From contig CM019236.1 of NCBI GenBank assembly GCA_009741485.1, positions 62,371,207 to 62,435,206 on the forward strand: 64,000 nt of DNA. The letters run 5' to 3'. The notes beneath the pieces are model-generated. The model had not been told where the DNA came from. It worked only from the letters and a program-made list of their open reading frames with translations, and ran no database searches. Made by a program: the position numbers and the translations under genes. This document shows, piece by piece, positions 49,467 to 63,122 of the stretch. This DNA comes from Malurus cyaneus samueli (lineage: Eukaryota > Chordata > Aves > Passeriformes > Maluridae). The number at the start of each line of letters is the position of its first letter. The stretch's first letter is position 1.

Positions 49467-51182
49467 GGCATTTGGGGAGATTGAGGGTATGTGGATACCG
49501 CCTCTTCACAAAGGAATGGGGTGCAGGTCCTCATCAGAGGCAGCTGCACCTGTGTTAATCACTTGCACCCAGCTCTGCCCACAGCTTTAATCGCCTTGGG
49601 AGACCAGCTGGGTGGGACTAACAAGCAGGTTGAATGATCCTCCATGTGGTGTTAGATGAGGTTTTCGGTGTACTGAGCTTCTGAACTGAAGCAGTTTGCC
49701 ACGTATTTTCAATTCTTTCTACATTAATACATTACCACTGTTACCTAAAAAGAGGGTGAAAGGCCTATGCCCTTGGATCGATGCAGAAAGAAGAAATGCA
49801 TCATTATTGCCAGATAAAGTAGCTCCTACTGCAGCTTCTGTGGCAACTGGAAACTGAAAGTTCTGCAGATGGTAAAAATAGTTTGGAAAACTGCAAGAGG
49901 TTTGTTTGTGTCTGTGTCTGTGCATTATCCAGCTCATTTGAGATCGGGAGAACTGAAGTGTCGATCAAAATAGGTGAAGATTAAAGGTGAACAAAAATGC
50001 TTGCAAATATACAGGATTTATAATATGAAATTGCCTTCTGTACCCAATGGAAAGGTGTGGAAGAGCAGATCAACAAGGACCTTAAAATATTTTTCATTTC
50101 ATGTGCAAGCCTACATGATGTGTAAACAGCACTGCTTATCTATTTTAATTCTATACTTTGCTGGAGTGAGTTACCTACTTTAAGATCATGTGTTAGCCCT
50201 GGATATGTTGTCGATCTCCATCTTAAATTGAAATAAAGCCAAACAATAGCAAAAGAATTCACAAATATGATTGGCAATTGAAACTTCAAAACCTATTAGT
50301 AAAAAAAAATAGCATCAAAACAATAGAATTAATTGACAAAAAATTAGATACATAAGTAAAAATTACATTATATCATATTTTTTTCATACACACTATAAAT
50401 ATATAAAACATCAAATCAATAAATATACTCATTCAGTGCTCTACATTTGGTTGGTTGCCAGGAATTGCTGAGAGATGGGAAATTAGCTGAAAGCAGACAT
50501 TTTCAGCTTCAGAATTTAGTTATTGATTAAAACCATACGTCTAAATCTTCTTGGTGCATGCTATGCTCCGTTGATAATGCCCTTCATATCCTTTGCAAGC
50601 ACTGGAGATGCTCCAGGGTCTTCCGTATCATCCTTGTTATTTTAGCCAAAATAAATAATATCCGCCCGAGTTATGCATAATATAGGCTGGATATAGGCTA
50701 AATTATCTGAAAATTATAAAATTTTCAGATAGCTCTTCCTGAGTAACTCTACCTCACCTATTGATGAGGACACCTGTTAAGTGGACCGGGTTTTCCTGTG
50801 GGTCAGTTTCACACACCAGCCAGCTCTGCAGGTGAGCTGCCTTGGCATGCAGATCACAGCACCATCTGTGTGCAGAGTCAGAGAGAGGCAGGAAAGTCAC
50901 CTTTCGTGTAACAGACTAATTGCTAAAGGAGCTGTGCCGAAAGGAGGAGATCTGGCTTTGTGACCCTCCAGAGCACAAGGGGATTCAAAATGTCTCTCTG
51001 GCTTTGGAGGAATGTATCTTATTTTATTTATTTTATTTTATTTTATTTTATTTTATTTATTTTATTTTATTTATTTTATTTTATTTTTCATTGGTTTATT
51101 TTTCATTCGTTGGTTGGTTTGTGGTTTTTGGTTTTTTTCTTTTCTGTTGGTACTGTTTGTCAATCTTAAGAAGTTCTGATAG
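49467..51182 (-). repeat. Inverted copy of unit A
   Basis: Reverse complement of 30515-32267, 1,716 bases against 1,753. The identity ends sharply at the mirror of 30515 ('agttctgat' at 51174-51182) and R begins within about six bases. CpG is again enriched relative to the A copy in several places (e.g. near 49450-49510 and 49780-49970). A minus-strand frame at 49322-49549 and plus-strand frames at 50781-51213 arise from this repeat and the TTTTA tract. Confidence 0.93.
51015..51140 (+). repeat. TTTTA/TTTAT simple repeat with TTGG motifs
   Basis: Partner of the A-rich tract at 30540-30690, with more regular TTTTATTTTA repeats here. Low-complexity frames across it are not genes. Confidence 0.85.
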
Positions 51183-53904
51183 CAGCAACTTCTCCATGGA
51201 AGTTGCACTTTGAAAAAGCAGATGTGTGAAACAAAGTGAACACATTTATGTGTGCTTAACAGTTTTCTATAATCTTCTAAGAACCAACCTAGAAAGATAC
51301 AGGGAGGAATTAAAAAGTGTTCTATACATCTGCTTGCTTTTCATGTGCATAAAACTTCTAAAAATCCTATTCAAAGGTTTTATTTTAAGCAATGGGATTT
51401 GGAGAAGAAGGGTCAGCAGCCAAAAGAATAGAACAAAGTCACTTCAAATAGACTGGCAGTAGAAAACACAATGCTGAAAGGCTGTCTCAGCCAGGCACAG
51501 CTTCACAGGTGAGATGCACACCCACTTCTCTTGCTGGATTTATTGGTGGTTCGGTAAAGCATATTGCACTGCAGATACGGGATGCCATAAACCAGAAATG
51601 TTAGTCTTACAACAAGTCCAGAAGCTCCAGGTGCTAGTGACACAAGCAACAGAAGCTCAGCAGGTGCAGAGCATTTTCAGGAGCTGCCCTGTGTTTTCAG
51701 CTGCATCCTTGTGGTGGAGGGGACAGAGGTGGAGTCTCCACAGGAGCTCTCTCCTGTGTACGGCTACAGAATTCTTCATGCTGACAAGGAATCATCCTTC
51801 CTCTTCACCTGAAGGGACCTAGATATCCTCTCCTGTTTCTTTTCAGGTGGTCACTTCCCCTGTGGTGCTCTGGGATCCATGGGGTATCTTGGCAGTGTTG
51901 TGTATCCCCACAAAACCAGTATTTCCCAGGACTGCAGAGGAAACATGCCCTCTTTGTAGCATTGATTTGAACAGGATTATCTGAGAAAGAACTGGAGCTT
52001 TCAGTGTTTTTATGGTAAAACTGGTGTTTTGGTGCTTTTCAGTATTACACACTGGGCTAAAAAAGTTTAAGAATTAAATAAATAGGCAACTGTAAATAAA
52101 GAGATGGATTTTTCAGGAGGGTCCTCCCCTAGTCAGCAAGGCATATTGTGTATTTCCCCTTTAAGGAATGAAAATGCCATTTCCATTCTGTGCTGCCTAT
52201 TTTTTGTTCAAAGTGCTTTAGCTTCTTGCCTCTTCTCATTCAATTTAATTCACCATCTGTTCACCCAGGGCTTAGTATTTTCAGAGGAGATTTCAAAAGG
52301 AAGACCACATTAATCAAACATTTGTACTTCTGAAGCAAGTAGGATCTAGAAGAAACATGTACAAATCACTACACCTAATTACTGATCACATTTTTCTTTA
52401 GCTTGGCCTGTAGGAATGAATATTGCTTCACAGGTTGCTACATTATCCAGAGGTTTAACGACTCAGGATGCAGAGGCAGGAGAAATAGATTTTCTTGGTG
52501 ACATTAAGAGGAATCAGGTATAACTCCTGCTTACAAATAACAAGCTGAAGCCAGAATTAGTGCAGAATTAGTGCTGTGTCACACCCTAGCAACAAATCAA
52601 AGTAAGTTTAATACACCCAGGGATAAAAAAAAAAAAGGTCAGAAAACAATCATTAAAAAACATGCCCAAGCAAAATTGGCTATTGGAAAGTGTTGAGGAA
52701 CGGAGACAATTATTGTTGAAAAGGGCATTTTAAGATAAAATAGTCAGAATAGGCAAAAAAACTGAGAAATAGTAAACCAGTTAAAAGGGAGAGATCATCG
52801 CCTCATGAGCAATTATTTTCCACTCCAATTAACACAACCATAGTTCTTACCTTATCTTTTGCTTGTTCCACCCATGCATTCAAACCTTTTGCTATAAATG
52901 GTCTAGATTTGGAATTTTTATTATGCAATTTTTCTTTTAGCAGATTTCTGATACCAGTTTTCTAATGTTTTATGTTGTGTTCATTTAAATGTAATACAAT
53001 TTCTTTTGCCTGTACATTCTCTTTAAATAAGACATTCCTCCTCTTTTGGGACACTTACAACTTTTCCTGCCGAAGGTGTTCTCTCTAATATTGGAGCTAA
53101 AAATCACTTCTCTGAAGGGCTTCTCCAAGGACCAAAAAAAACAGCAAATAAAAGGTCCTGGCCAACCACCGTAGTTATGTGATATATTCAAGATCTTTCC
53201 TCTGGCATCTTTCTTCATAATATATGAAGATTGTGGTGTTAAAAAAGTCTGTGTTACACATAACAGTCTTTGCTGTGTAGCAAGAGGATGTTGAAAGAAA
53301 ATATCATCTGCAGTCCTAGCTGCCTGTATTTACACAGGAAAATACCTGAAATTTCTTGAAAAAGCACACTTTCACTTACCTTCGTATAGATTTCAAAGTC
53401 TGCCGGACTTGGCCATGTGGGCAACTGCTTTCGCTGTCCACCACATCATGAGTACCCCTCACGCACTGAATCTGATCCTGTTTATTTTGAATTTTCCTGC
53501 TGCCTCCATTAAGCTCTGTGTGAGCTACTGTGGAATTCTCAGTTCCCACTGGATCAGGTGCAGAGGTCAAGAGAGGAAAAGATTATTTAGACAGCAGTGC
53601 TTCTGTGTTTACTCCCCACAAATCTTTAAGTACAAACCTTGAAAACGGTGTGTCCTCTCATCCTGACCTCTGGGATCTCACTCTGATTTCCTGTGTACCG
53701 CAGCTCAGTCAGTTTCAGTGGACTTGCCCCAGATTTATGTTCCTTGAGGAGAGGGGTTGGTTTTAATGTCTGTGATCAGGACTGATCTTAGGAATTTCAT
53801 CCATTGTGAGTACAGTTCTAGGAAACTAATTCACTAAGTCAGACTTGCTGATGGGTTGTTATGGTCTCCTGGCATTTAGGGAATAGAAGCAGTTTGAGAG
53901 TTCA

Positions 53905-54500
53905 TTTCCAATGATAAGCCCTTTAGTTTCTAGGGCTTAATTGGAGTCCATAACTCACTGAAAATGTTGGCTGCCCAAATATTTGGCTTTTATAATCATT
54001 CATTATCAGAAACACACAGCTACTCCCCATATATGCCAAGCAGTATCTTTGAACCGTATAGTTTTAGAACAAATTGAAAGGTGTATCAGGAGCACAGGGT
54101 CTTCAAGGATGCCTCGTGGAAGCACTGCTTGGGCATCACATTTAAAATTCACACTGGTTAATGCAGGAAAAAATTTAAAAGATCTACTGTGGTTTCCTGG
54201 TTTGGGAACTTTGGACTTCCCAGAAAAAGCTGGGCTGTGCAGAAACCTCAGTCACACAGAGGTCTCCTCTGGGCTGAGGCTGTTGGCAACACGAGACAAT
54301 GTAATGTGGCATATTCATCTTTATGGGGGTTGTTGGTTATGAAGAGGGATGAGTGGTAATTTTGTGTCTTCAGAGGTCAAGTGTGGGCCACTTGCAATGG
54401 CAAAACAAATAGATTTTGTTCTGCTGTGGTCAGAAAAGGCCACAGAACTGCAAGGAAGCTGTGAACCCCACGGTTCACACTCACGAAGGGGTTAATTTAT
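53905..54500 (+). pseudogene. Retroviral envelope transmembrane-subunit remnant (R copy, frame broken)
   Basis: Mirror of 45910-46467. The longest frame is 119 codons (53983-54342). It keeps the SLNR..LEQ-like segment and a later TEVSSGL segment shared with the L copy. Single-base insertions relative to L shift the frame between them, so the CC and N-H-T-G signature is not read, and the frame ends at the mirror of L residue about 152. Whether these are true pseudogene mutations or sequencing insertions cannot be decided from this window. Confidence 0.4.
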
Positions 54501-55613
54501 TAAAAAAGGGGCAACTGTCACTAGTTGCTAGGTAACAATGTAGTTCCCTCAGGCTTGTGATCAGCAAATGAATTTTTCTGATGATATAATATTGGAAACT
54601 CTTTATCTTGGTGCCAGAGCCAGCAAAAAAGAGTCCTTTTCCTGAAACTTCTCACAATGGAATAAGTTTTATTTGCTTGGTCTACACGTATAATTTGACC
54701 CTAATGTAATTTGCAGTGTTAATAAACAGCTAATTTTCATAATTTACTCTTCATGAAAAGACACCTTTCCACTGCTACATTTTAGAGTAAAGACGTACAG
54801 TTTAAAATTGTAAGTGCTGGGAAAGCTGAATATTTAAATATTTTTGCTGTCTCTACATGTTATATTTATAAGTAAAATTGGGTCAATATACTCCCCAGTT
54901 AGCTTTCTAGCCAAAGGAAGTAAAGAAAATGAAGGAGTAAAGAAGTAAAGTGAGGTAAGATAAAGAAGGAGGTTACATAGAAAACGGAGTGGCAAAGAGA
55001 AAAAGCACAGATACTGTTTCATGGATTTGAATTTTCTTTACAGTAGACATTACACCGGAACACAGGATTGAAAGCTTCATTCTAGAGACCTTCTCCTTAA
55101 AAAGTTGTGTATGGATTTCCATTAAAGTCAAAGATGGTGGTCTGGCCCATTCCACTGACCCCTTGAGGGATGCCAGCCTTGCAGAGAGACCGAAATTCAA
55201 ATTTTCCATATCATACCGTATTTTCCAGCTGTATGGAATTTGAAATACTTCATTGTGTTGGTATTTACCATGTCCTTCCTATCTTCTCATTCTTGTAATA
55301 GCTGTAAGTGGCCGTTACTTGAGCAAAAGTAAAAAATGTCTAAATTTTGTCTCCAGCCATAAATTTTCACATTTGCTCTCTGCTTATACTGAGACAATCT
55401 TCCTTCCCTCTTTATATTGTATTATGCAGTATAATGCAAATTAGTGAGTTCCTGTAGCATCATCGGATGAATTCTTCCCGGGGAAAAACCCACCAAAACT
55501 GCCATAATATACTAAACCAATTTCATTGCAAGCTGACCTTTGTGGATGCCTTCAAATTTTTTGTACAATTGGCACAAACTGGTGTTTCATGGGAGAGAAA
55601 AAAAAACCAACCC

Positions 55614-56010
55614 TGTTAGTTTCATTTGCGTGCAAGTTATTGCCTCTCTTGTAAGAGCGTTCTCATTCTCTGAGAGAAGCTGCTGTCAAGTCAAACAAAA
55701 CGTTTTTCTGTGATCAGGTGCTGTTTGTGGAACGGGAGGTCATCCCATTACTGTCAGTGACAGTGAGGAGCAGTGGTGGCAATGGAGCGAGGCTGTGGCA
55801 CTGTCAGAGGTCCCCTTCCCAAGGGGAGGTGGCTCTGCCCTGGCAGGGTGCGATGGCTCCTTGGCAGTGCTCTGCGCAGTTGGGATCCAATTACAGGATG
55901 AGGCAAGGTGACATTTGTGCCATGTGTTAGGGTTGCAAATGGGATTGCGCTGAAACTGGAGGTTCAATAAAAGGATTGTCTGCAGCTATGTTATTTTGTG
56001 GTGCGCATCA
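55614..56010 (+). mobile_element. Possible 3' LTR downstream of the envelope remnant
   Basis: A block of about 400 bases starts TGTTAG just after a purine-rich run (GGGAGAGAAAAAAAAA, 55591-55606) that could be a polypurine tract. It has a GC-rich middle (55740-55900) and an AATAAAAGG polyadenylation-like signal at 55960-55970, and reaches a CA near 56010. It lies 1.1-1.5 kb downstream of the envelope-like remnant on the same strand, the place expected for a 3' LTR. No second LTR was found and the ends are not proven, so this is a suggestion. Confidence 0.25.
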
Positions 56011-56523
56011 GTCCTGGGGTATGATTGTAATGGAGTAATTAATCTTTAAAATCATTGCATTCAACAAAGCAGAAAAATTACTCTAACCAGGAAGAGAGTG
56101 TATTCAAATATCTTTTGTCAATTTGTCACTTGGAGACACCTGAATTCACTTATTTCACAAATGTGTACATGAAGGAAGGAAAAATAACCCAAAGCTATTG
56201 GATAGTTACAGCAATAAAAAAGCTTTTAAATTAAACCTTGCATTAGATGAATCTTGCTGTGACTAGCAACTAGGTCACACTGAAAGAATTTTTCTACCAG
56301 CAGAATGCTTTTCCTGATTTGAGGTTAAGCTGGCAGGAAAGCTCAGTAGGTCAGTGGAATATCCTGAGGCGGAATGCTGACCATCCAAAATCTTAATAAT
56401 CAACTTGATTTCCTAGAACTATTTCCTAGAATAAATATCAAGGGATAGTGTTTGAGGAAATGTGAGGGCTAGAGGTGACCAGAAGGATGACTTCTAAGCA
56501 TATTTTTGACTAATTGAAAATAC

Positions 56524-56544
56524 TTTTTTTTTTTTTTTTTTTTT
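56524..56544 (+). repeat. Poly-T run, 21 bases
   Basis: Homopolymer in R, mirrored by the 16-A run at 43929-43944 in L. Confidence 0.8.
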
Positions 56545-59500
56545 CGCAGGGTTTAGTGGCAGAGGCACTCCAATCCTTAGATAAACAAGCTGGAAAACTT
56601 TCAAATGAAAATGAGGAGCCTTATTGAAAAGCTGATTGTAAACTTTAATTTTTGGTCTGTGAGAATTCCAACATTTGAAATTTAGATAATCTCATGGAAT
56701 GAAGTCCAAGGTTTTTATTAAGACTCATTTTTTATACAAATACTTCAAGAAACCCCAACCAAACAAACACAAAACCCCAAAACCACAGAACATTCTGTTT
56801 TGATAGAAACCAAATATTTCATTCTGCTTTTGACTTTTTCTTTTCACAGTAACAACTGTATTTGGGGATGTTGATAGATTAGTGCTTTCTGAGGAGACAT
56901 ATGACTCATTGTAAACACAGTGACTTTTGAGGCAACTTATTGTCTAATATACACTGTGTTTGCCTAACCTATAAAGTTTACTTGGACAGCTGCTCCTTTG
57001 AGTTGTTCATGCAAAGTATGAGGAAAAAAGCAAGGAGCTGGCAGATGTTCAACATATCCCCTTTTCTTCAAGAAATTCCTTATCATAATTTCTTATCATG
57101 ACAGATTATGTAAGGCAGTCATCCTTCTTAAACACTCTGCCATTAGCATCAAGAACTGTTATTATTTACTTGCATAACCTTTCAATATTACTTGGTCATC
57201 TTTCCCTTTCATGACCTCCTAATCTTTCTGGTCCTCTACCTTCTTTTGTTGCTTATAATATGGGTTTTCTTTGGGGGGAAAAAAAAAATTAAAAAAATTA
57301 AAACATATTGTGAAACACATGAGTTGAAGTTGTCAGGAGACTAGAGTATGATATGATTTGTGGTCTGTAGCCTTTTAATATTGCTGACCAACATGTGCTA
57401 GAGATTACTGCTGTAAGCAGCATGAGAAGTAATACATCAGTAAGAAGTGTGGTGGCCTTTTCTGCAGTGCTCTGTAACACAATGTAGCCTGTCAGATCAA
57501 CCTCAAGGCTCTTGTATTTACTCCCAAAATTAAGTCTCCTTCTTTAATCTTCTAATGGGAAGAGTTCTCTTTTTCCTCCTATTTCCCAGTGGTATTTTAA
57601 CTCGAACCTTTGCCTTTGACACTTTCTCATTTATTTTCTGACTGAATTGGTTGTGCACATTTCCTAATGCTAAGAATGGCACTGCTTGAACCCAAAATAA
57701 GAGTCAGGCTTGCTACCATTGCAAAATTATGAGAACAAAAGCTGTGGCGAAGTCAAGGAGTTTGCTAATGGTTATGAGGGCTGACCACAGGAGCTCTGCT
57801 TGGAGCTTGGTCCTGGCTGGGTGACAGCCGCATGTCCTGAGCATCTAGTGTCTGGACATAGCCTGTGCAAAACTAATCAGAAATCTCAGTCACATTCATG
57901 ATGGACTTCAGCTTCTGGCTTTTTATGCTAATAAATGGTGATCCTTAAAACTGGCAGTATTGTGCCATTGATGGCTTGAGTCCACAAAATCATAGGAAGG
58001 CAGACAGGCTCCGTGTTTCTCCCAAAGACCTCTTTTTGCCAGAAGTCTCTTGTACCTCACTGATACCATGGCTGGTTCTGTGTCAGCTCCAGCCCTAGAC
58101 CCAGCAGACTTTAGGTTATGCCGCACAAAAATCCAGGGCCATAGTCATAACTGGTTCAAAGCAAAGGCAAGATAGTATTCAATAACTCAGACAGTAACTT
58201 AGGAAATGATAAAATATTATTGGAAGTGTGTAGTGTTGAAGTAAGGACTATCTGGCAATCTGTGGTTAAGGAACTTCCTGAGCTGGAGGTTGAATTGTGT
58301 CTGTTGTGTTCAACAGCCACCCCTGAATCTGTCAGCTGCCAGTTTTTCTAATCCCACTCCCACTCTGACTGCTTGATATCTGAGGATGATTAATTCCCCG
58401 GCTTTGCTGTATGTTATGTCCACTTTGCTTGTTTTAAGATCACTGCCTGATAACTTCATTATGTGGGCCCCATGCTAGAGCTGAGAGAAAAGTAATCAAC
58501 TGTCTACTGTCCAGCTTTTCCTTGCCTTCCCTTCCACCCTTCCAGACTACAGCATCCAAATCTGCATCAACCTGATACAGAAAATTAAAACTGTTTTAAT
58601 CTGATCATTGCTGGTACTGAGCCCTCCATCTTCTGATTCTTCCTCTACATCCTCTGTATATAAAATGCAGGAATGATAGAGTTTATACAGGGATCTAATG
58701 ATATTTTTCACTTTATCCTCTACTCCTCACTAGGTGTTTATAATTATATTTTGTAATTATATTTGTAATTACCTTTTTTAATTATTATACTGCTACATAT
58801 GCACTGAATTTCACATAACATTTTGTTACCCAGTCACACACTTTTAGATTAGACTCTCCTGAAACTTCCTATTCTCGGAAAAGTTCCTTGTCCATGTATT
58901 TAGCCGCTTTTTCAAATCCTTTTTGGGATTTATTTGACAATATAGTCATTCATGATCAATGCTGGGGGCTCGCTCCCCAATAATTTGCTTTCCTTATGAA
59001 TCTTTTTCACTTATAACTAGGGAAAATGCAGGAAAAAGATGAATCAAATCCTTTTAATGTTGCTTGCATTATTTTTGCTTGAGCTACTCCGTCTTTTCTA
59101 TTTGGAAAAAGGAATCTAGCTCTCTACTGTTGTTGATTTAGTGTTTTTAGAGCATGCTAAATCCATACATATGGAGACAAAAATAGATCCAAATATTTCC
59201 TTTCTGCCTGTTATCTAGAATAAAAATAAGGAACAAAGGAGCATGTAAAAAGGAGATGCCTGCAGCTTTTTTTTTACAATGAATGACACTGCAGCAATGC
59301 CCCAGTACAGCGTATCACACTAATTTATGGATTTGCAGCTATTTTCCATGTTAGACAGAGGAGAATCACCTCAGTAGAGGGAATTTGTCCTTCACTTCCC
59401 AAGCCAGATGCAAGCGAATGAGACTCATTTTATTGTACAAAATCCTTTTGATTTGCTCTCATTTTGAATGAAAGGACATTATACGACCACTGTGTACTCA

Positions 59501-60891
59501 CAACAACATTGGAATTTACTGTACTATCTGATTGTTAATGGATTTTTAAAAGGTTTTTAGTAGAAACCTCAGGCAAAATAGAGAAAGTGACATGGTAAAG
59601 TCCCTCACAGCACTTCAAAGGCAGAAACAGCAGCCTTTCAAATAAATTTCTTAATCAAATCAAAGAAAGCAGCCTAGGATAGACTGGTTGACAATACCTG
59701 AGGTCTAGTTTGTGCAAATAGAGGCAAGAAAACAGAACTGAATTAGCTTTTTTTTTAAAAAAATGTCCATCTTCCTGAATTCAGTGAGCCTATTAACAAA
59801 AACAATGAAGGAAGAGACTTCAGTAATGAAAACTGCTTTGAATTTTCAAAATCCAGTGAAAGGTAATGCAACTCAACAGAATTTACGAGAGAATGGAGAA
59901 ATGAAAAGTAATGTCAGTTTGAGAAAATCAAGTGTTATATTTTTAGAAAGGAAGTGTTCTGAAAAAGTTGAGCAGAGATGATGCAAATTGGTTTTGCCTG
60001 TGAACTAGAAACTTTCATCGCATGGATGTGACCAATGGGAAGCATTTTGCTCTTGCTCTTTCTAAGTTTCTCTCTATTTTTTCAAGATTGAACTAGTAAA
60101 GGAGATGTCCTTTAGAGTGCCCCAGCCTTTAAAGGTGTTGAGAAGTTGTAACTCTCTGTGAGACAGCAGTGGGTTATGGAGGCTATCTGCCACATTAATC
60201 CTTATGCCCAGTCAATGCAACACATTGAGCTGACCAACTGACCAAGTCCACAGCTGACCAAGTCTACAGAGTACTTGAGAATTTTTCTTATTCTAAAAGT
60301 GAAGGTACGTAAAATCAAGTACTGAGATCAGCTACTCCTTATAGCCACATGGGTTGAACACCACACACAAGTGTGAAGAAGGCTGACTCTCACAAAAGCC
60401 AAACTTGTATATCTTCTGTCTTCTTGAGGGAGATATCTGTAATACCTAGTTTCGGTACTTATGAAGATTACACTTACGATTTTTCAGAGAATGTATTTTT
60501 TCTCTTTAGTTCAGATCATCTTCAGGTGGAGTGAGACTGGAGAATCTGGCCATTAGGAATGTCACAAAAATTCAAAGGTTTATTCGCCATGACAGAGGCC
60601 GTAGCTGAATGTGCCCTGCATGAAGCAGGAGTTAGTGAGTAGGAAAACGCTTGTAACCAATTGCATGTGTTATAATTATTATTATATGACACAATTTAGT
60701 TTGGCTTTAAAACTAGACACTACTTTGTCAGTCTGTTTGGGAGTGCCCTGCAAGCTCTCTATTTCCTAAAGTGCTCCTTTAAAACATATATAATATTATT
60801 TAATGCTGTAAAAATATTAGTATTAAAATATTTGCACTACTAATTAATACCGGTGAAATTATTAGTGCTGCAGATCTTTGTTAATTTGTTA

Positions 60892-60944
60892 ATAATATAC
60901 CTACATGTTTTAGGAGGTATATTTAGTAATATACCTACATGTCT
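60892..60944 (+). repeat. Direct duplication of an 18-base motif
   Basis: 'taatatacctacatgt' occurs twice, 33-34 bases apart, separated by 'tttaggaggtatatttag'. The same arrangement is present in inverted form in L near 39745-39800, so it predates the inverted structure or is shared by being the same locus. Confidence 0.6.
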
Positions 60945-63061
60945 CTTTTCTATGGCCAGTGCTGCTCTTGTGGGGTCTAAAAAGCCCTGAAGGTGTCACA
61001 AATCCAGGGGAGACACAATTGCTGTGGAGGTAGAATTTCTTGGCTCTTCCAGGACCATCAGCTCTACAAAGCAGACCTTTTTTTCACCTTTAAACTACAT
61101 TTTATATCAAATTCTAAGAGGAGACTTTGAAACCATATACGGTATGGAAATCAGTATTTTGGGTGAAATTTGGGACAGTAGGGGTATTTTAATGGTAATT
61201 GAATTGGTCACTTTGATAGTGAAATAAAGTCAGCATTTGCCAGAGGCTGGACACTGTATCCATAGAGAAAAGGGCAAACTTGCTTGGTATTGGAAATGTA
61301 TGTGGGGAAAAATAATTTCAAAGTATATAGATTCAATCCTAGTATATATATTTGTAGCATTGGATTTTAATATCTTTATCAAACTCCTTAGTAACTATAC
61401 ATTTATATTTAGAGGGAGACATCATATATGAAAAGCATTCATATATGGATTTTATTATTTTCTCAGTGGTAAATATTTGAAACAGTATTTCAAGTGACTA
61501 ACAAATTCTGAAAAGGTTGAGAAGCAGGCACATATCTAGCAGTTCTGCCACTTGATATGACTAAAAATAGCTAACCATTTGGATTAGAATTATCAGAAGT
61601 GGCTTAGAAATTTGATTTATAGTAAAAATTGAGCAGGTGCAAAACTTTAGATGATGCTGCTGAAAAGCTGTCTCAACCTTAGCTTCTAGAGGAAACAAAA
61701 TAACATAAACCAACATGTAATAAAGCTGAAATGCTGAAATGCTGTTTTGAAGGGTAGCAGTTCCAAACTCTGAAAATAACCAAACAGAATGAGTGAGCTT
61801 CATAGACAATCTAGAAGCTTGTTTAATTTGCACTGACATGAAGGTGGAAAGGACAGTGAGTACTCTGGAGGGTAGTTTTAGAAATCAAAATGATTTTGAC
61901 AGATAAACTGATTAGGATGGTGTTCAGAATGAGCAAAGGCAAGGCAAGGGAGTTTTTACTAGTTATTACTAGTGAAAAGTGAGGAAAGGTTTTGAGCCAG
62001 CAGGCTTTCAAAATGGAAATTGAATACCACTGGATTACAAAATAAACTTCAGTTAAAAAAAAAAAAATAGTACTGTTGTGAGGGAAACAGTATCCCAAGC
62101 TGTGTCCAGGTGGGAATAGTGATGGGTGACAAATATGGGCAGGGGAGCAGCTGCCCCTGGGGCAGTTGTCCCCACATACAGGGGTCATGGACACAGGTGT
62201 GAATGGACAGCACAAAGCTGTCAGCCACATAGCCTGGAGCCCTGGGAAGTTGGAGAAGGATCTGTGCATGACTGCAACCTCCTCCAAGCTCAGCAATCTG
62301 TAAAGTGTTCACCTTTTATTTGCTCAGCCATTTTGCAGTTCTCCAGTTCTTTATTTGCATGTGGTATTACCTTTGCTCACCTCAGCTGCTCCTTTATCTG
62401 GCCTCAACTGATGATTTTTGTTTCCTGTATCCACTTTCCACAACCTTCTTTATCTCTTTCAATTCTGCTCAGAAGGCAATTCTTCTACTCTCCTCACTAA
62501 TGGGAGGGGGCTCAGCTACTGACTACTCCTTTTTGCTGTTGCCCATGGCAACGAGAGGATATTTGTGATATAACAGAGCATTAATCTCTCTGCTCAAGGC
62601 AGCTCTGGTAAGGCTCAGCTGGAGTCTGTCCCAGGCTTGAGTATTGCCCTTAAGAAAGATGTAAGTAATTTGAGACAGTCTGGAGAATTTAATATGATCA
62701 AATATGACCAGCAAGGAAAGACCAGAGGGTGTTGTGATCTTTGGTCCAAGGAGGACTGATAGGGTTCATGATAATAAACTGAAGCTCAGTAAAAGGTTGA
62801 CATAATCCCAAACATTTTGCTACTTGTGCAAAGTGGGGATGATAAAAGTTAATGGGCTTAAATCTAACGAAGAAGATTTTAGCTAGATATTTAGGAGGAT
62901 GTCCTAAAAATGAGAAAACACTGATAGAGAGGCTGCCACAAAAGACAGGAGTGGTCTGGGACTGTTGCAAGAATTACTAAAGATGACAGATCCTAAAGAG
63001 TCTCCCAGTTGTGCTTGCTACGATTCCATAGCTACTGTTCTGTTCTCTCTATTTATTATTA

Positions 63062-63122
63062 GAATATAATATAATTTAATATATATATATATACACATGA
63101 TCATTTATATAATATATAGTAA
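63062..63122 (+). repeat. AT-rich simple repeat with (TA)n core
   Basis: Contains an uninterrupted ATATATATATATATA run near 63080-63094 within an AT-rich patch. The mirror near 37740-37800 in L is AT-rich but lacks a clean TA run, another place where the two arms differ in simple sequence. Confidence 0.7.

Noticed and set aside
61823..62312. 157- and 87-codon minus-strand frames in R
   Set aside because: Not preserved in the corresponding part of L (38500-38850), and no motif or splice context.
63062..63122. Possible origin or matrix-attachment signal in the AT-rich patch
   Set aside because: Simple TA-rich sequence of a kind found throughout bird DNA, with nothing specific to support a role.
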